Assembly: GCA_964547795.1 (NCBI GenBank)
Contig: CAZJPD010000028.1
Coordinates: 1 to 11,499 of the forward strand
Reading direction: 5' to 3'
From: CAZJPD01 sp964547795
Lineage (GTDB): Bacteria; Pseudomonadota; Alphaproteobacteria; Rickettsiales; Midichloriaceae
DNA: 11,499 nt
A program made the translations under genes and the position numbers. Positions 1 through 6,305 of the stretch are shown one piece after another. Under the pieces are notes generated by a model that was not told where the DNA came from, searched no databases, and was given only the letters and a program-made list of their open reading frames with translations. How positions within the stretch are numbered: position 1 is the stretch's first letter; each line of letters opens with the position of its first letter.

Positions 1-128
1 GAAAATAATCAGTAATTCCAATAAAGATACGTCAAACATTTTTATAAAATTTGCTTTTTCTTACTTTTTTTGTTTTTTTAATATACAAGAAATAATAACA
101 TGTAAACTATTACTTATTTCAGCATAAT

Positions 129-869
129 ATGTCAGCACAAGCAATTAAAGTTATTGATAATACAATCAGAAGACCTGCAAGAGACCTCTACACAATGGGT
201 TTATTTCAATATTATGATTTAAGAATAAATGAAAGGCAGAAAATGGATGGGGCAAAGTTGCTCTCAAATATTAAAAATGATATAGTAAAAGTTGTATTTT
301 TTGATCCTCAATATAGGGGAGTCCTTGATAAGTAAAATTATGGCAATGAAGGCATAGGAGGGTCAAGAAGACGTTGTGAATTAATACAGATGGCAGATGA
401 GGTTATTCAAAACTTTATTGTTGAAATTGACAGGGTATTAACACCATCAGGTTATTTATTTTTATGGATTGATAAATTCCATTTATGCGAAGGTGTTTCG
501 TATTGGTTCACAAATACAAGTATAAGTACTGTTGATATAATGGTATGGGAAANNNNNNNNNNATGGGAAAAACCAAGTATAGGCATGGGTTATCGTACAA
601 GAAATAAATGTGAATTTATGCTAATTTTACAAAAAAAACCAATTAAAGCAAAATCTACATGGACTGTGCATAATATTCCTAATATATGGAAAGAAGGGGT
701 TGATATAAAAAATCATCCGCACACAAAGCCAATAGAATTGCAGAAAGCACTACTCAGTGCTGTAACAAAGGAAAATGATATTGTTATTGATCCTGCAATG
801 GGCAGTGGCTCTGTTATGAATGCTTGTATTGAAATGAAAAGGACATTTGTTGGTTGTGATATAATATAA
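129..869 (+). pseudogene. Site-specific DNA methyltransferase (MT-A70-like/beta-class order), broken by in-frame TAA
   Basis: This is one reading frame of 247 codons that carries an internal TAA at 333-335 (codon 69). The part before the stop ends in FFDPQYRGVLDK, which contains the catalytic motif IV (DPQY, residues 59-62). The same frame continues after the stop with NYGNEG and a long conserved body. That body has HPHTKP (about residues 196-201, motif X-like) and the SAM-binding DPAMGSGS (about 221-228, motif I). The order catalytic motif then SAM motif fits beta-class N4-cytosine/N6-adenine methyltransferases. From memory of this family I expect DK-L at the stop, so a single TTA to TAA change explains it. 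A 10-N gap at 553-562 also interrupts the gene. Two pieces could be translated separately (129-335 and from ATG 390), but neither has both motifs, so activity is unlikely unless the stop is read through. No clear Shine-Dalgarno precedes ATG 129. The target site cannot be told from sequence. Stop-to-start spacing to the next gene is 9 bp. Confidence 0.85.
553..562. other. Assembly gap of 10 Ns inside the methyltransferase, flanked by an 8-bp repeat
   Basis: Ten Ns stand between two identical copies of ATGGGAAA (545-552 and 563-570). The repeat offset is 18 bp, so the reading frame is the same whether or not the gap is real. Collapsing the two copies gives the protein reading MVWEKPSIGMGYRTR, which matches the normal spacing of this methyltransferase family. 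The gap is probably a placeholder at a contig join with an unmerged overlap, not missing sequence. Confidence 0.85.
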
Positions 870-878
870 CGGAAGGCT

Positions 879-1205
879 ATGCAAGACAAAACAATTGAAA
901 TGAAATTAACATCAGTAATTAAAAAATTACGAGAGACAGCATTAAAAAAAGTAGAAGAGATAAAATTCCTGGAAGATAAAATAACAAAATTGAACATTGA
1001 AAATGCAAAACTTCATAATACGATAAGCAACATAGAGAAAAACCCTGAAAAAACTCCTCCCATAACAGAACAAGAAGCCTCAATTTTAGATAAACCAGAA
1101 ACCCAAAATATTGGCAGTAAACAGCTAGTAAGTGAAGAGACAGATGATAATATAGACATATCCATTAATCAGCTAAAAGGCATTTTAGATAAAAATTGGA
1201 AATAA
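879..1205 (+). CDS. Small coiled-coil protein upstream of zapA (ZauP-like position)
   Basis: A 108-residue, highly charged protein without membrane segments or signal peptide. Residues 5-55 are rich in K/E with leucine, isoleucine or valine at heptad-like spacing (for example VIKKLRETALKKVEEIKFLEDKI split over two heptads), which suggests a coiled coil. The remainder is acidic and low in complexity. It lies 3 bp before zapA, so the two are surely co-transcribed. In alphaproteobacteria such as Caulobacter a short coiled-coil partner of ZapA, called ZauP, is encoded in the same place, and this is the best guess for its role at the Z-ring. The assignment rests on position and coiled-coil character, not on a diagnostic motif. 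ATG 879 has GGAAGG only 2 bp upstream, which is very close; ATG 900 is an alternative start without a good ribosome site. Confidence 0.7.
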   Translation: MQDKTIEMKLTSVIKKLRETALKKVEEIKFLEDKITKLNIENAKLHNTISNIEKNPEKTPPITEQEASILDKPETQNIGSKQLVSEETDDNIDISINQLKGILDKNWK

Positions 1206-1208
1206 ATT

Positions 1209-1559
1209 ATGCAAGAAGTTGAATTAAAAATAGGCAATACTACCTTAAAGTTGTCTTGTGAAGACCCACAAAAATTATTGGACTTGACTGATGTACTGAA
1301 TAAGAAAGTCGCAATATTAAAAAAAGAAAACAATATATCGGATATCAAAGCACTCTTTATTGCCTCAATTTACCTGGTTGATGAAATTGAATCTACTAAT
1401 CAAGAATTGCAAAAGCTTAAAGTTAATTTTTACGATCAACTTGAAAATGAGAGAAAAAAGCTAGTTAAAAATTATGAAATGATTGCGGAAAAAATAGAGG
1501 AAGTAACTGATATGTTAAGTAATTCAGAAAGCACCCCTGTTTTAGGGAACACTGATTAA
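1209..1559 (+). CDS. zapA: Cell division protein ZapA
   Basis: A 116-residue cytosolic protein of the ZapA family, which binds and cross-links FtsZ filaments at the division site as a tetramer. The N-terminal globular part starts with the typical VELKIGNTTLKLSCE strand pair (residues 4-18), followed by the LLDLTDVLNKKV helix and the ALFIASIYLVDEIE helix (about 47-60). The C-terminal third is a charged coiled coil (about 62-105) that mediates tetramer formation in the family. Length is normal for ZapA (about 100-130). ATG 1209 is preceded by GGA at 1198-1200 with 8 bp spacing, inside the end of the previous gene. Codon use and base composition match the neighbours, and the gene is intact. Many proteobacteria carry the 6S RNA gene just after zapA; here the downstream DNA is mobile-element debris and no such RNA was recognised. 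Confidence 0.88.
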   Translation: MQEVELKIGNTTLKLSCEDPQKLLDLTDVLNKKVAILKKENNISDIKALFIASIYLVDEIESTNQELQKLKVNFYDQLENERKKLVKNYEMIAEKIEEVTDMLSNSESTPVLGNTD

Positions 1560-1570
1560 AATAACAGTAA

Positions 1571-1804
1571 TACAAAATATTTTACTTCCATAATTAATTG
1601 ATTTATGTATATCATATAGTAGTTTATAAAGTTAAAAAAATTGCATGCAAATCACTTAAAGGAAAAGGCAGTAGGGGTGGACTTAGACTTATATACGCAT
1701 TTTGTCCTTCAGAAGATCAGGTAATATTTATAGAACTTTATTATAAACAAGATAAGGAAGACGAAGATAAAAAAAAGATTAAAACTTTTTTAGAATCACA
1801 ATGA
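1571..1804 (+). pseudogene. RelE/HigB-like toxin, C-terminal fragment
   Basis: The frame is open from 1571 after a TAA at 1568-1570 and ends with TGA at 1802-1804. The only start near the left end is TTG at 1598. The reading KGKGSRGGLRLIYAF, followed by VIFIELYYKQDKEDEDKKKIKTFLES, is the pattern of the C-terminal half of RelE/HigB-superfamily mRNA interferase toxins: a basic G-rich turn, an RxIY strand, an E-hydrophobic-Y strand and a KxxK-E-D helix. The full family length is about 100-120 residues, so the N-terminal third or more is missing. No antitoxin gene is adjacent. The downstream side is replaced by transposase debris starting within a few bases of the stop codon, which suggests that the mobile element removed or displaced a partner. 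Function is very unlikely in this state. The family call comes from the pattern alone and could be a related ParE-type protein. Confidence 0.6.
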
Positions 1805-2228
1805 TATTGAGCATAGGCTAACAAAAGTCAATTATCCTTGGGCTAATGGACAAGTTGAAAGAATGAATAGAACCTTAAAAGAAGCAACGGTCAAAAGGTA
1901 TTATTATGCTTCCCATCATGAACTATAACATATACCACTAAGATATAGATATTTTAACTTTTTTATTCCGTCATCACGAGATCACAACAGTGATCGTGGT
2001 GATCCAGAGATTGCCACACTCACTTTGTGAGTTTGCAATGACAGGGTAGGAGGATGGATTGCCACGCCTGTTACACAGGCTCGCAATGACGGGGATGTAG
2101 GTTGTAAACTCGCAATGACGAAAATATATTAATAATATGTCCAAACCTTTGTGTGATAAGCTATAAAAGAGCATTTAGCTACTTTTGTGAATGCGTATAA
2201 TTTTGCTAAAAGACTCAAAAACATCTAG
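1800..2228 (+). pseudogene. IS481-type transposase remnant (integrase core C-terminal part), split by a MITE
   Basis: The plus-strand reading from 1800 gives HRLTKVNYPWANGQVERMN and then RTLKEATVKRYYY, the conserved end of the rve integrase core: an HPWTNGQVERMNRT-like stretch with the last catalytic glutamate of the DDE triad. The frame runs to GAA-CTA at 1920-1925, where a palindromic element begins. After the element the same protein resumes at 2166 as KEHLATFVNAYNFAKRL and stops at TAG 2226-2228. Joining 1925 to 2166 restores one uninterrupted frame. The 5' two thirds, including the first two catalytic acids, are absent. The normal C-terminal tail after RLK is missing or scrambled; a GINI-like stretch near 2253-2264 may be its far end. 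It abuts the toxin fragment directly. It is a dead relic with no terminal inverted repeat recognised. Confidence 0.82.
1926..2163 (-). repeat. MITE-like palindromic element, copy A, inserted in the IS481 transposase
   Basis: This 238-bp element has ends TAACATATACCAC at the left and GTGTGATAAGCTA at the right. These are imperfect inverted copies of each other (TAGC/TAAC...TAT...CAC pattern). It is flanked by TA at 1924-1925 and 2164-2165. Removing the element with one TA rejoins the transposase frame exactly. It is in the opposite orientation to copies B and C. The interior carries the same words as they do (CTCGCAATGACG, TTGCCAC, GTCATCACGAGAT). It contains the hairpins GCCTGT-TAC-ACAGGC (2066-2080) and ACTCAC-family (about 2020-2034). 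It has no transposase of its own, so it is non-autonomous. A TA duplication points to an IS630/Tc1-mariner-type enzyme elsewhere. A 66-codon minus-strand frame inside it is a by-product of the repeat. Confidence 0.85.
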
Positions 2229-2310
2229 GAATTTCCTATATGTGTGATCCCTTGGTATTAACATATCTATACTTACCATTTCAATTTGATATATTTTTCC
2301 CTCCTTTTTC

Positions 2311-2355
2311 AACATACTCATGTTTGCTTAGCAATGCCTAACTTTTGAGCATGTT
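2311..2355. terminator. Hairpin downstream of rodA, possible terminator
   Basis: AACATACTC (2311-2319) pairs with GAGCATGTT (2347-2355) over 9 bp with one wobble pair. A smaller inner stem is possible (TTAG/CTAA). The hairpin lies 12 bp beyond the rodA stop on the minus strand. It lacks a T-tract on that strand, so intrinsic termination is uncertain. Confidence 0.35.
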
Positions 2356-2367
2356 TTGAATAAAAAA

Positions 2368-3486
2368 CTATCCGCCTCTGGCAATGATAGTATATCTGTT
2401 AAAATAAGCATTTAAGGCTAAGCCTATACCTATCATCATAGCAATGAAGTTCGATCCCCCGTATGACAAAAATGGCAATGGAACACCAACAACAGGCAAT
2501 AAACCCGATACCATGCCTATGTTGATAAAAATATGAAAAAATAGTAATGAGGCAAACCCAAGAATGAGTAATCTACAAAATTGAGAGGAACATTGTATAC
2601 TCATCAGATACAGAATGAATATTATTGCAGAGTAAATCATCAATAAAATAATGCAAAAAATAAACCCGCCTTCTTCAGCTATTAAACCAAACACAAAATC
2701 TGTATGGTTTTCTGGTAAAAAATCCAATTGATTTTGAGAGCCTTTTAAAAACCCTTTACCAAATACACCTCCAGAACCTATACTAATAATAGACTGGATT
2801 ATATTGTAGCCAGCTCCTAAAGTATCGCTCTCTGGGTTTAAAAAAGTTAGCACCCTAATTTTTTGATAGTCGTGCAAAAATTCCCAGACAATAGGTGTAC
2901 TTAGCACAGCTAATATGGATAGATAAAAAAACATCCTTATTTTTATCCCTGCTAGAAAAAACATTGTTGTAGCAGTCAAAATAATGATAATCGCAGTTCC
3001 CAGGTTAGGTTGCTTTAATATCAAAAAAGTTGGTAATAAAATAAGTGCTATAGGAAAAAATAGAAAGCTGGTTTTTGCTACCTCATTAGTATGACAGTTA
3101 TGAAAATAGCGAGATAAGGCTAAAATTATTCCAATTTTCATAAACTCCGATGGTTGAATATTTATTACTCCCAGGTTTATCCAACGTTTTGCTCCCATTG
3201 CCCTATATCCTAAAAATTCAGTAATAATAAGTATAATTATAATCAAGAGGTAAATACTGTAGGAATAATGAAAGATAAATTTAATACTAATTTTAGAAAA
3301 AAGAAAAATTATCAATAAGGAGATTATAGATATAAATACTTGCCTTTTGACTGTATAATCAATTATCCCACCAGCTATAGAATACATGGAAAAGATACTG
3401 GTAAACATCAGAACAAGTAACAACAGAATAAGTGTATTAATAAAAAGATATTTTTCTTTTTTTGGTTTAGAGAATTTATTTATCAT
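2368..3486 (-). CDS. rodA: Rod shape-determining peptidoglycan glycosyltransferase RodA (SEDS family)
   Basis: A 372-residue polytopic inner-membrane protein of the SEDS family. It polymerises lipid II into glycan strands during lateral wall growth, together with PBP2 and the MreB complex. About ten hydrophobic segments are visible. Family motifs occur in order: GAKRWINLG and IQPSEFMKIG (about residues 98-119), KQPNLGTA (158-165), FLNPESDTLGAGYNIIQS (215-232), GSGGVFGKGF (237-246), LPENHTDFVF (257-266) with the catalytic aspartate at 263, and VVGVPLPFLSYGGSN (332-346). The length fits RodA rather than FtsW, and so does the absence of FtsW features. Its ATG overlaps the end of prfA by 11 bp, so the two form a translationally coupled pair. 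The gene is intact. It implies that this organism still makes some peptidoglycan or at least retains the elongasome polymerase, as many Rickettsiaceae do. Confidence 0.93.
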   Translation of the reverse strand: MINKFSKPKKEKYLFINTLILLLLVLMFTSIFSMYSIAGGIIDYTVKRQVFISIISLLIIFLFSKISIKFIFHYSYSIYLLIIIILIITEFLGYRAMGAKRWINLGVINIQPSEFMKIGIILALSRYFHNCHTNEVAKTSFLFFPIALILLPTFLILKQPNLGTAIIIILTATTMFFLAGIKIRMFFYLSILAVLSTPIVWEFLHDYQKIRVLTFLNPESDTLGAGYNIIQSIISIGSGGVFGKGFLKGSQNQLDFLPENHTDFVFGLIAEEGGFIFCIILLMIYSAIIFILYLMSIQCSSQFCRLLILGFASLLFFHIFINIGMVSGLLPVVGVPLPFLSYGGSNFIAMMIGIGLALNAYFNRYTIIARGG

Positions 3487-4564
3487 AGGTTAATGCATCT
3501 TGAGCGAGTTTTTTTGCCTGATCATCAGCAACCAAAGCATCCACAAATTGCTCTAATTCCCCTTCAGATACAATTTCCTCCAAATTATACACTGTAAGAT
3601 TTATTCTATGATCGGTAATTCTACTTTGAGGATAGTTATACGTTCTAATTCTCTCTGACCTATCTCCACTACCAATTTGCCCCCTCCTCAATTCAGCTCT
3701 TTCTGTATCCTTCTTTTGGCGTTCTAATTCATATAACTTTGATCTTAGGATTTTTAGACCTTTTGCTTTGTTTTGATGTTGAGATTTTTCTGACTGTACA
3801 ACTGTAATACCCATTGGAATATGCGTAACACGAACTGCACTATCTGTTGTATTAACATGTTGCCCACCAGCCCCACTTGCTCTATAAACATCAATTCGTA
3901 TATCTTTATCATCAATTTTTAAGTCAACATCTTCTGCTTCTGGTAAAACTGCAACTGTAGCTGCAGAAGTATGTATTCTTCCACTTGATTCAGTGACAGG
4001 GATTCTTTGTACTCTATGTACCCCAGATTCATATTTTAGAGACTTATAGACCCCCTTGCCACTAATGGAAGCCATAATCTCCTTATATCCCTCAAGAGAG
4101 CTATGGGAAACTGACAATATCTCAAATTTCCATCCCATTTTTTCGGCATATTTCTGATACATTCTGAACAATACTGCAACAAAAAGAGTAGCTTCATTAC
4201 CCCCTGTTCCTGCTCTAATTTCTACTATAGCCCCCCTTTCATCAGCAATATCTTTAGGAAGTAGCATAAACTTTAATTGCTCTTTAAGTTTTATTAGGTT
4301 ATTTTTAGCTTCCTTTTTTTGTTCATTAGCTAAATCCTTTAATTCCTTTTCTAAATCTTTATCTGACAAAATTTCTTCTGCTTCTTTCAGCATCTCAATA
4401 TTATTTAAATATACAATTGCCTGTTGATTTATTTCTGATAAATCTGAATGCTCCTTAGCAATTTTCGCAAAATCCTGCGAAGAAATTTCTTTTGGATTAG
4501 ACAGCTGACTATTTAGAGAGTCATATCTATTGATTATTTTATTTAGTCTAGCTTCAAAAGCCAT
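3476..4564 (-). CDS. prfA: Peptide chain release factor 1 (RF1)
   Basis: A 362-residue class I release factor that recognises UAA and UAG in the ribosomal A site and triggers peptidyl-tRNA hydrolysis. The N-terminal domain 1 is helical and K/E-rich (residues 1-100). The codon-reading tripeptide is PVT (189-191, in HRVQRIPVTESSGRIHTSA), a variant of the PxT motif that separates RF1 from RF2. The catalytic GGQ is at 233-235 in SGAGGQHVN, where the glutamine is normally methylated by PrmC. The start at 4564 is chosen over an in-frame ATG at 4585. AGGA lies 9 bp before 4564, MAFEARL is a normal RF1 start, and nothing like a ribosome site precedes 4585. In many bacteria prmC follows prfA, but here rodA does. 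The stop codon lies inside the start of rodA. Confidence 0.95.
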   Translation of the reverse strand: MAFEARLNKIINRYDSLNSQLSNPKEISSQDFAKIAKEHSDLSEINQQAIVYLNNIEMLKEAEEILSDKDLEKELKDLANEQKKEAKNNLIKLKEQLKFMLLPKDIADERGAIVEIRAGTGGNEATLFVAVLFRMYQKYAEKMGWKFEILSVSHSSLEGYKEIMASISGKGVYKSLKYESGVHRVQRIPVTESSGRIHTSAATVAVLPEAEDVDLKIDDKDIRIDVYRASGAGGQHVNTTDSAVRVTHIPMGITVVQSEKSQHQNKAKGLKILRSKLYELERQKKDTERAELRRGQIGSGDRSERIRTYNYPQSRITDHRINLTVYNLEEIVSEGELEQFVDALVADDQAKKLAQDALTYDK

Positions 4565-4644
4565 AGTAAAGCATCCTACAATCAAGACAAATTTAGCAAT
4601 AATCGATTAATGTATCAAGTATACATGTAATAAATTATAAGGAT

Positions 4645-5072
4645 TTATCTTTTAAATCCAGAGCCACATTGTAATGATTTTATCAGCAAAAGTATATTCT
4701 TTCTAATTTTAGGGCTGGGAATGCCTTTAAAAGCACTGATTAATGATTTTGTTTCTTTATTTTTTACAGTTGCACCAAAATCATCACTGGCTTTATCTAA
4801 AGCATAAGATTGTTTTTGATTAGGCATTTCGTAATTCTTTAATCCCTCAAAGAAATATCTTATATCAACCCCTAAAAACTTAGCAAAATCATACAGCTTA
4901 CTGGAACTAACCCGATTGATTCCCTTTTCGTATTTCTGTACTTGCTGAAAAGTAAGATTTACTGAACTAGCAAGATTATCTTGACTAATCCCCCTTCCAG
5001 TCTCTTTTGTTTTAATCTTTTGCCAACATACAAATCCACAGGATGTATGTTTGGCACACTAGTACTACTCAT
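4645..5072 (-). pseudogene. XRE-family helix-turn-helix transcriptional regulator with a -1 frameshift
   Basis: Reading the minus strand from ATG 5072 gives MSSTSVPNIHPVDLYVGKR, then LKQKRLEGG, and then the frame goes astray. The next frame supplies GISQDNLASSVNLTFQQVQK, YEKGINRVSSSKLYDFAKFL and GVDIRYFF. Together these form a complete HTH_XRE (Cro/CI-type) domain, followed by a basic C-terminal tail ending CGSGFKR at 4645. The shift falls in a run of five C on the plus strand (4990-4994), and adding one base restores a 142-residue protein. AAGGGGGAGG (5084-5093) is a strong ribosome site 11 bp before the ATG. The family in Rickettsiales usually acts as a small DNA-binding repressor of unknown targets. 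The lesion may be real decay, a homopolymer sequencing error, or slippage at the run. The intact C-terminal piece alone (from ATG 4827) lacks the HTH. Confidence 0.85.
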
Positions 5073-5112
5073 TGTTTTGCAAACCTCCCCCTTGTTTAAA
5101 ACACTCCCTAAA

Positions 5113-5215
5113 ATGCGAATTAAAAGGCATCGCATAACAAAAACGCATATCTCAAGCTACTCAACTTGATATATACGTATAATGGTGCTACTCTCACCAA
5201 AAACTAAACACCATT
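5113..5215. promoter_or_regulatory. Inverted repeats and a consensus -10 box between the XRE gene and greA
   Basis: ATGCGA (5113-5118) and TCGCAT (5130-5135) form a perfect inverted repeat with an 11-bp spacer, and a related ACGCAT follows at 5143-5148. Further right, TATAAT (5178-5183) is a perfect plus-strand -10 box. It overlaps AATGGTG (5181-5187), which pairs with CACCATT (5209-5215). No good -35 was found. These could be operator sites for the divergent XRE regulator and a promoter for greA, but this is inference from symmetry and position only. Confidence 0.35.
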
Positions 5216-5324
5216 CTAACTTATATAGCATATAGATATTTATATCAAGAGTAGGATCGGAAATTTTTCTAAAGTAATAATGAATTTAAGATAGTAATAT
5301 TGAAACAAAGAAAAAATAAAGGCA

Positions 5325-5801
5325 ATGAGTAATAGATTTCCCACATCACAAGAGGGCTTAAATAAGCTGGAACTTGAACTAAAAAATTTAAAAAATATTG
5401 AAAGACATGAGGTTATCAAAGAGATTGTAAAAGCTAGGGCACATGGAGATTTGTCTGAAAATGCGGAATATCATGCTGCAAGAGAAAAACAAGGATTTAT
5501 AGAAGCAAAAATATCTGAGCTTGAAGACAAAATTGCACGTGCTGAAATCATAGATATTTCCAACATTCAAGGAGATAAAATAAAATATGGTGTTACTGTA
5601 AAATTGCGTGATGAAGAAACAGGAGTTGAGATTGTATATAAGATAGTAGGTGATTATGAAGCAGATGCTTCTCATGGGTCAATTTCCATTTCATCTCCAC
5701 TAAGCAAGGCTTTGCTTGGGAAAAAAAAGGGAGCATTATTAGAATTTAAAACTCCTAGATGTGTTAAGCATTACGAAATTCTATCCATAACTTACAGTTA
5801 G
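5325..5801 (+). CDS. greA: Transcription elongation factor GreA
   Basis: A 158-residue cytosolic factor that enters the RNA polymerase secondary channel and stimulates cleavage of backtracked RNA. The N-terminal coiled coil covers about residues 1-75. It contains the conserved ARAHGDLSENAEYHAAREKQ stretch, with tip acidic residues D42 and E45. The C-terminal FKBP-like domain carries YGVTVKL, YKIVG and the closing SPLSKALLGKKKGA (about 123-137), all standard for GreA. The length matches the family (158 in E. coli). ATG 5325 is the natural start (MSNRFPTSQEGLNKL), with AAAGG only 2 bp before it. The TAG stop (5799-5801) shares its last base with the first base of the tRNA-Arg gene, so mRNA and tRNA are probably processed from one transcript. 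Intact. Confidence 0.95.
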   Translation: MSNRFPTSQEGLNKLELELKNLKNIERHEVIKEIVKARAHGDLSENAEYHAAREKQGFIEAKISELEDKIARAEIIDISNIQGDKIKYGVTVKLRDEETGVEIVYKIVGDYEADASHGSISISSPLSKALLGKKKGALLEFKTPRCVKHYEILSITYS

Positions 5802-5877
5802 CATTTGTAGCTCAGCTGGATAGAGCATTGTCTTCCGAAGGCAAGGGTCGGGGGTTCGAATCCCTCCAAATGCACCA
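5801..5877 (+). tRNA. tRNA-Arg(CCG)
   Basis: A full cloverleaf can be drawn over 77 nt. The acceptor GCATTTG (5801-5807) pairs with CAAATGC (5867-5873). The D stem is GCTC/GAGC. The anticodon stem is TTGTC/GGCAA with loop TTCCGAA, so the anticodon is CCG at 5835-5837. The T stem is GGGGG/CCCTC (one wobble pair) around TTCGAAT. The discriminator base is A and the CCA end is encoded (5875-5877). CCG reads the arginine codon CGG. The first base is also the last base of the greA stop codon, and no separate promoter is visible between them. Confidence 0.96.
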
Positions 5878-5955
5878 GTTTTCATAGTCAATTAGAAATA
5901 ATAAGTTGAGATGAAAATTTAAATTTTGTCTTTTAGCTGTAAAAGTCAAGAGTTA

Positions 5956-6241
5956 TAGCTTATTTCACTAAGGTGTAGACATTATTGTAGCTGTACATCT
6001 TGGTCATTGCGAGCCTATATAATAGGCGTGGCAATCCACCCTCCTGCCCTGTTATTGCGAACTTACAGAGTGAGTGTGGCAATCTCTGGATTACCACGAT
6101 CGCTATTGCCATCTCGTGATGACGGGGGTAAGAAGTTGCGATCTCGTGATGACGACTTAATTTATGTTTGCTCCATCGTGATGACGGATTATGTAAATTT
6201 CTTTGTAATGGTGGGTGTACAAACCTTAGTGAAATAAGCTA
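5956..6241 (+). repeat. MITE-like palindromic element, copy B
   Basis: This 286-bp element has near-perfect ends: TATAGCTTATTTCACTAAGG(T) at 5954-5974 and its exact reverse complement at 6223-6243, 21 bp in all. The outer TA at 5954-5955 and 6242-6243 is the likely target duplication. The interior matches copy C: CATTGCGAGCCTAT, GTGTGGCAATCTCTGGAT and CTCGTGATGACGG. It has an extra stretch in which TCGTGATGACG occurs three times (6114, 6144, 6176), so it grew by internal duplication. The hairpin GCCTAT-ATA-ATAGGC (6013-6027) differs from copies A and C by a paired change. A 76-codon frame (6007-6237) inside it reads through the repeat and is not a credible gene. It stands in the greA/tRNA to bamF gap. 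Confidence 0.85.
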
Positions 6242-6305
6242 TAATCTTGAACACACTATCACAAATCTACCTACTTGTTAGCACTCACGAAATTAAAACT
6301 TATTT

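Noticed and set aside
69..98. Promoter TTGTTT-17-TAATAA before the methyltransferase
   Set aside because: Each box matches consensus at only about half of its positions in very AT-rich DNA, which is no better than chance.
713..997. Minus-strand 94-codon frame opposite the methyltransferase and the zapA partner
   Set aside because: It spans the ends of two well-supported plus-strand genes and has no recognisable domain or ribosome site.
1560..1800. 6S RNA gene downstream of zapA
   Set aside because: The position is classic, but the sequence reads as a toxin fragment and no long bulged rod typical of 6S RNA was found.
4565..4585. Longer RF1 start at ATG 4585
   Set aside because: It adds seven residues not expected in RF1, and only ATG 4564 has AGGA at a proper distance.
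4981..5169. Plus-strand 62-codon frame over the XRE gene start
   Set aside because: It is antisense to a clear HTH coding region and its ribosome site; no family resemblance.
5388..5675. Minus-strand 95-codon frame inside greA
   Set aside because: It is an antisense shadow of a fully conserved greA.
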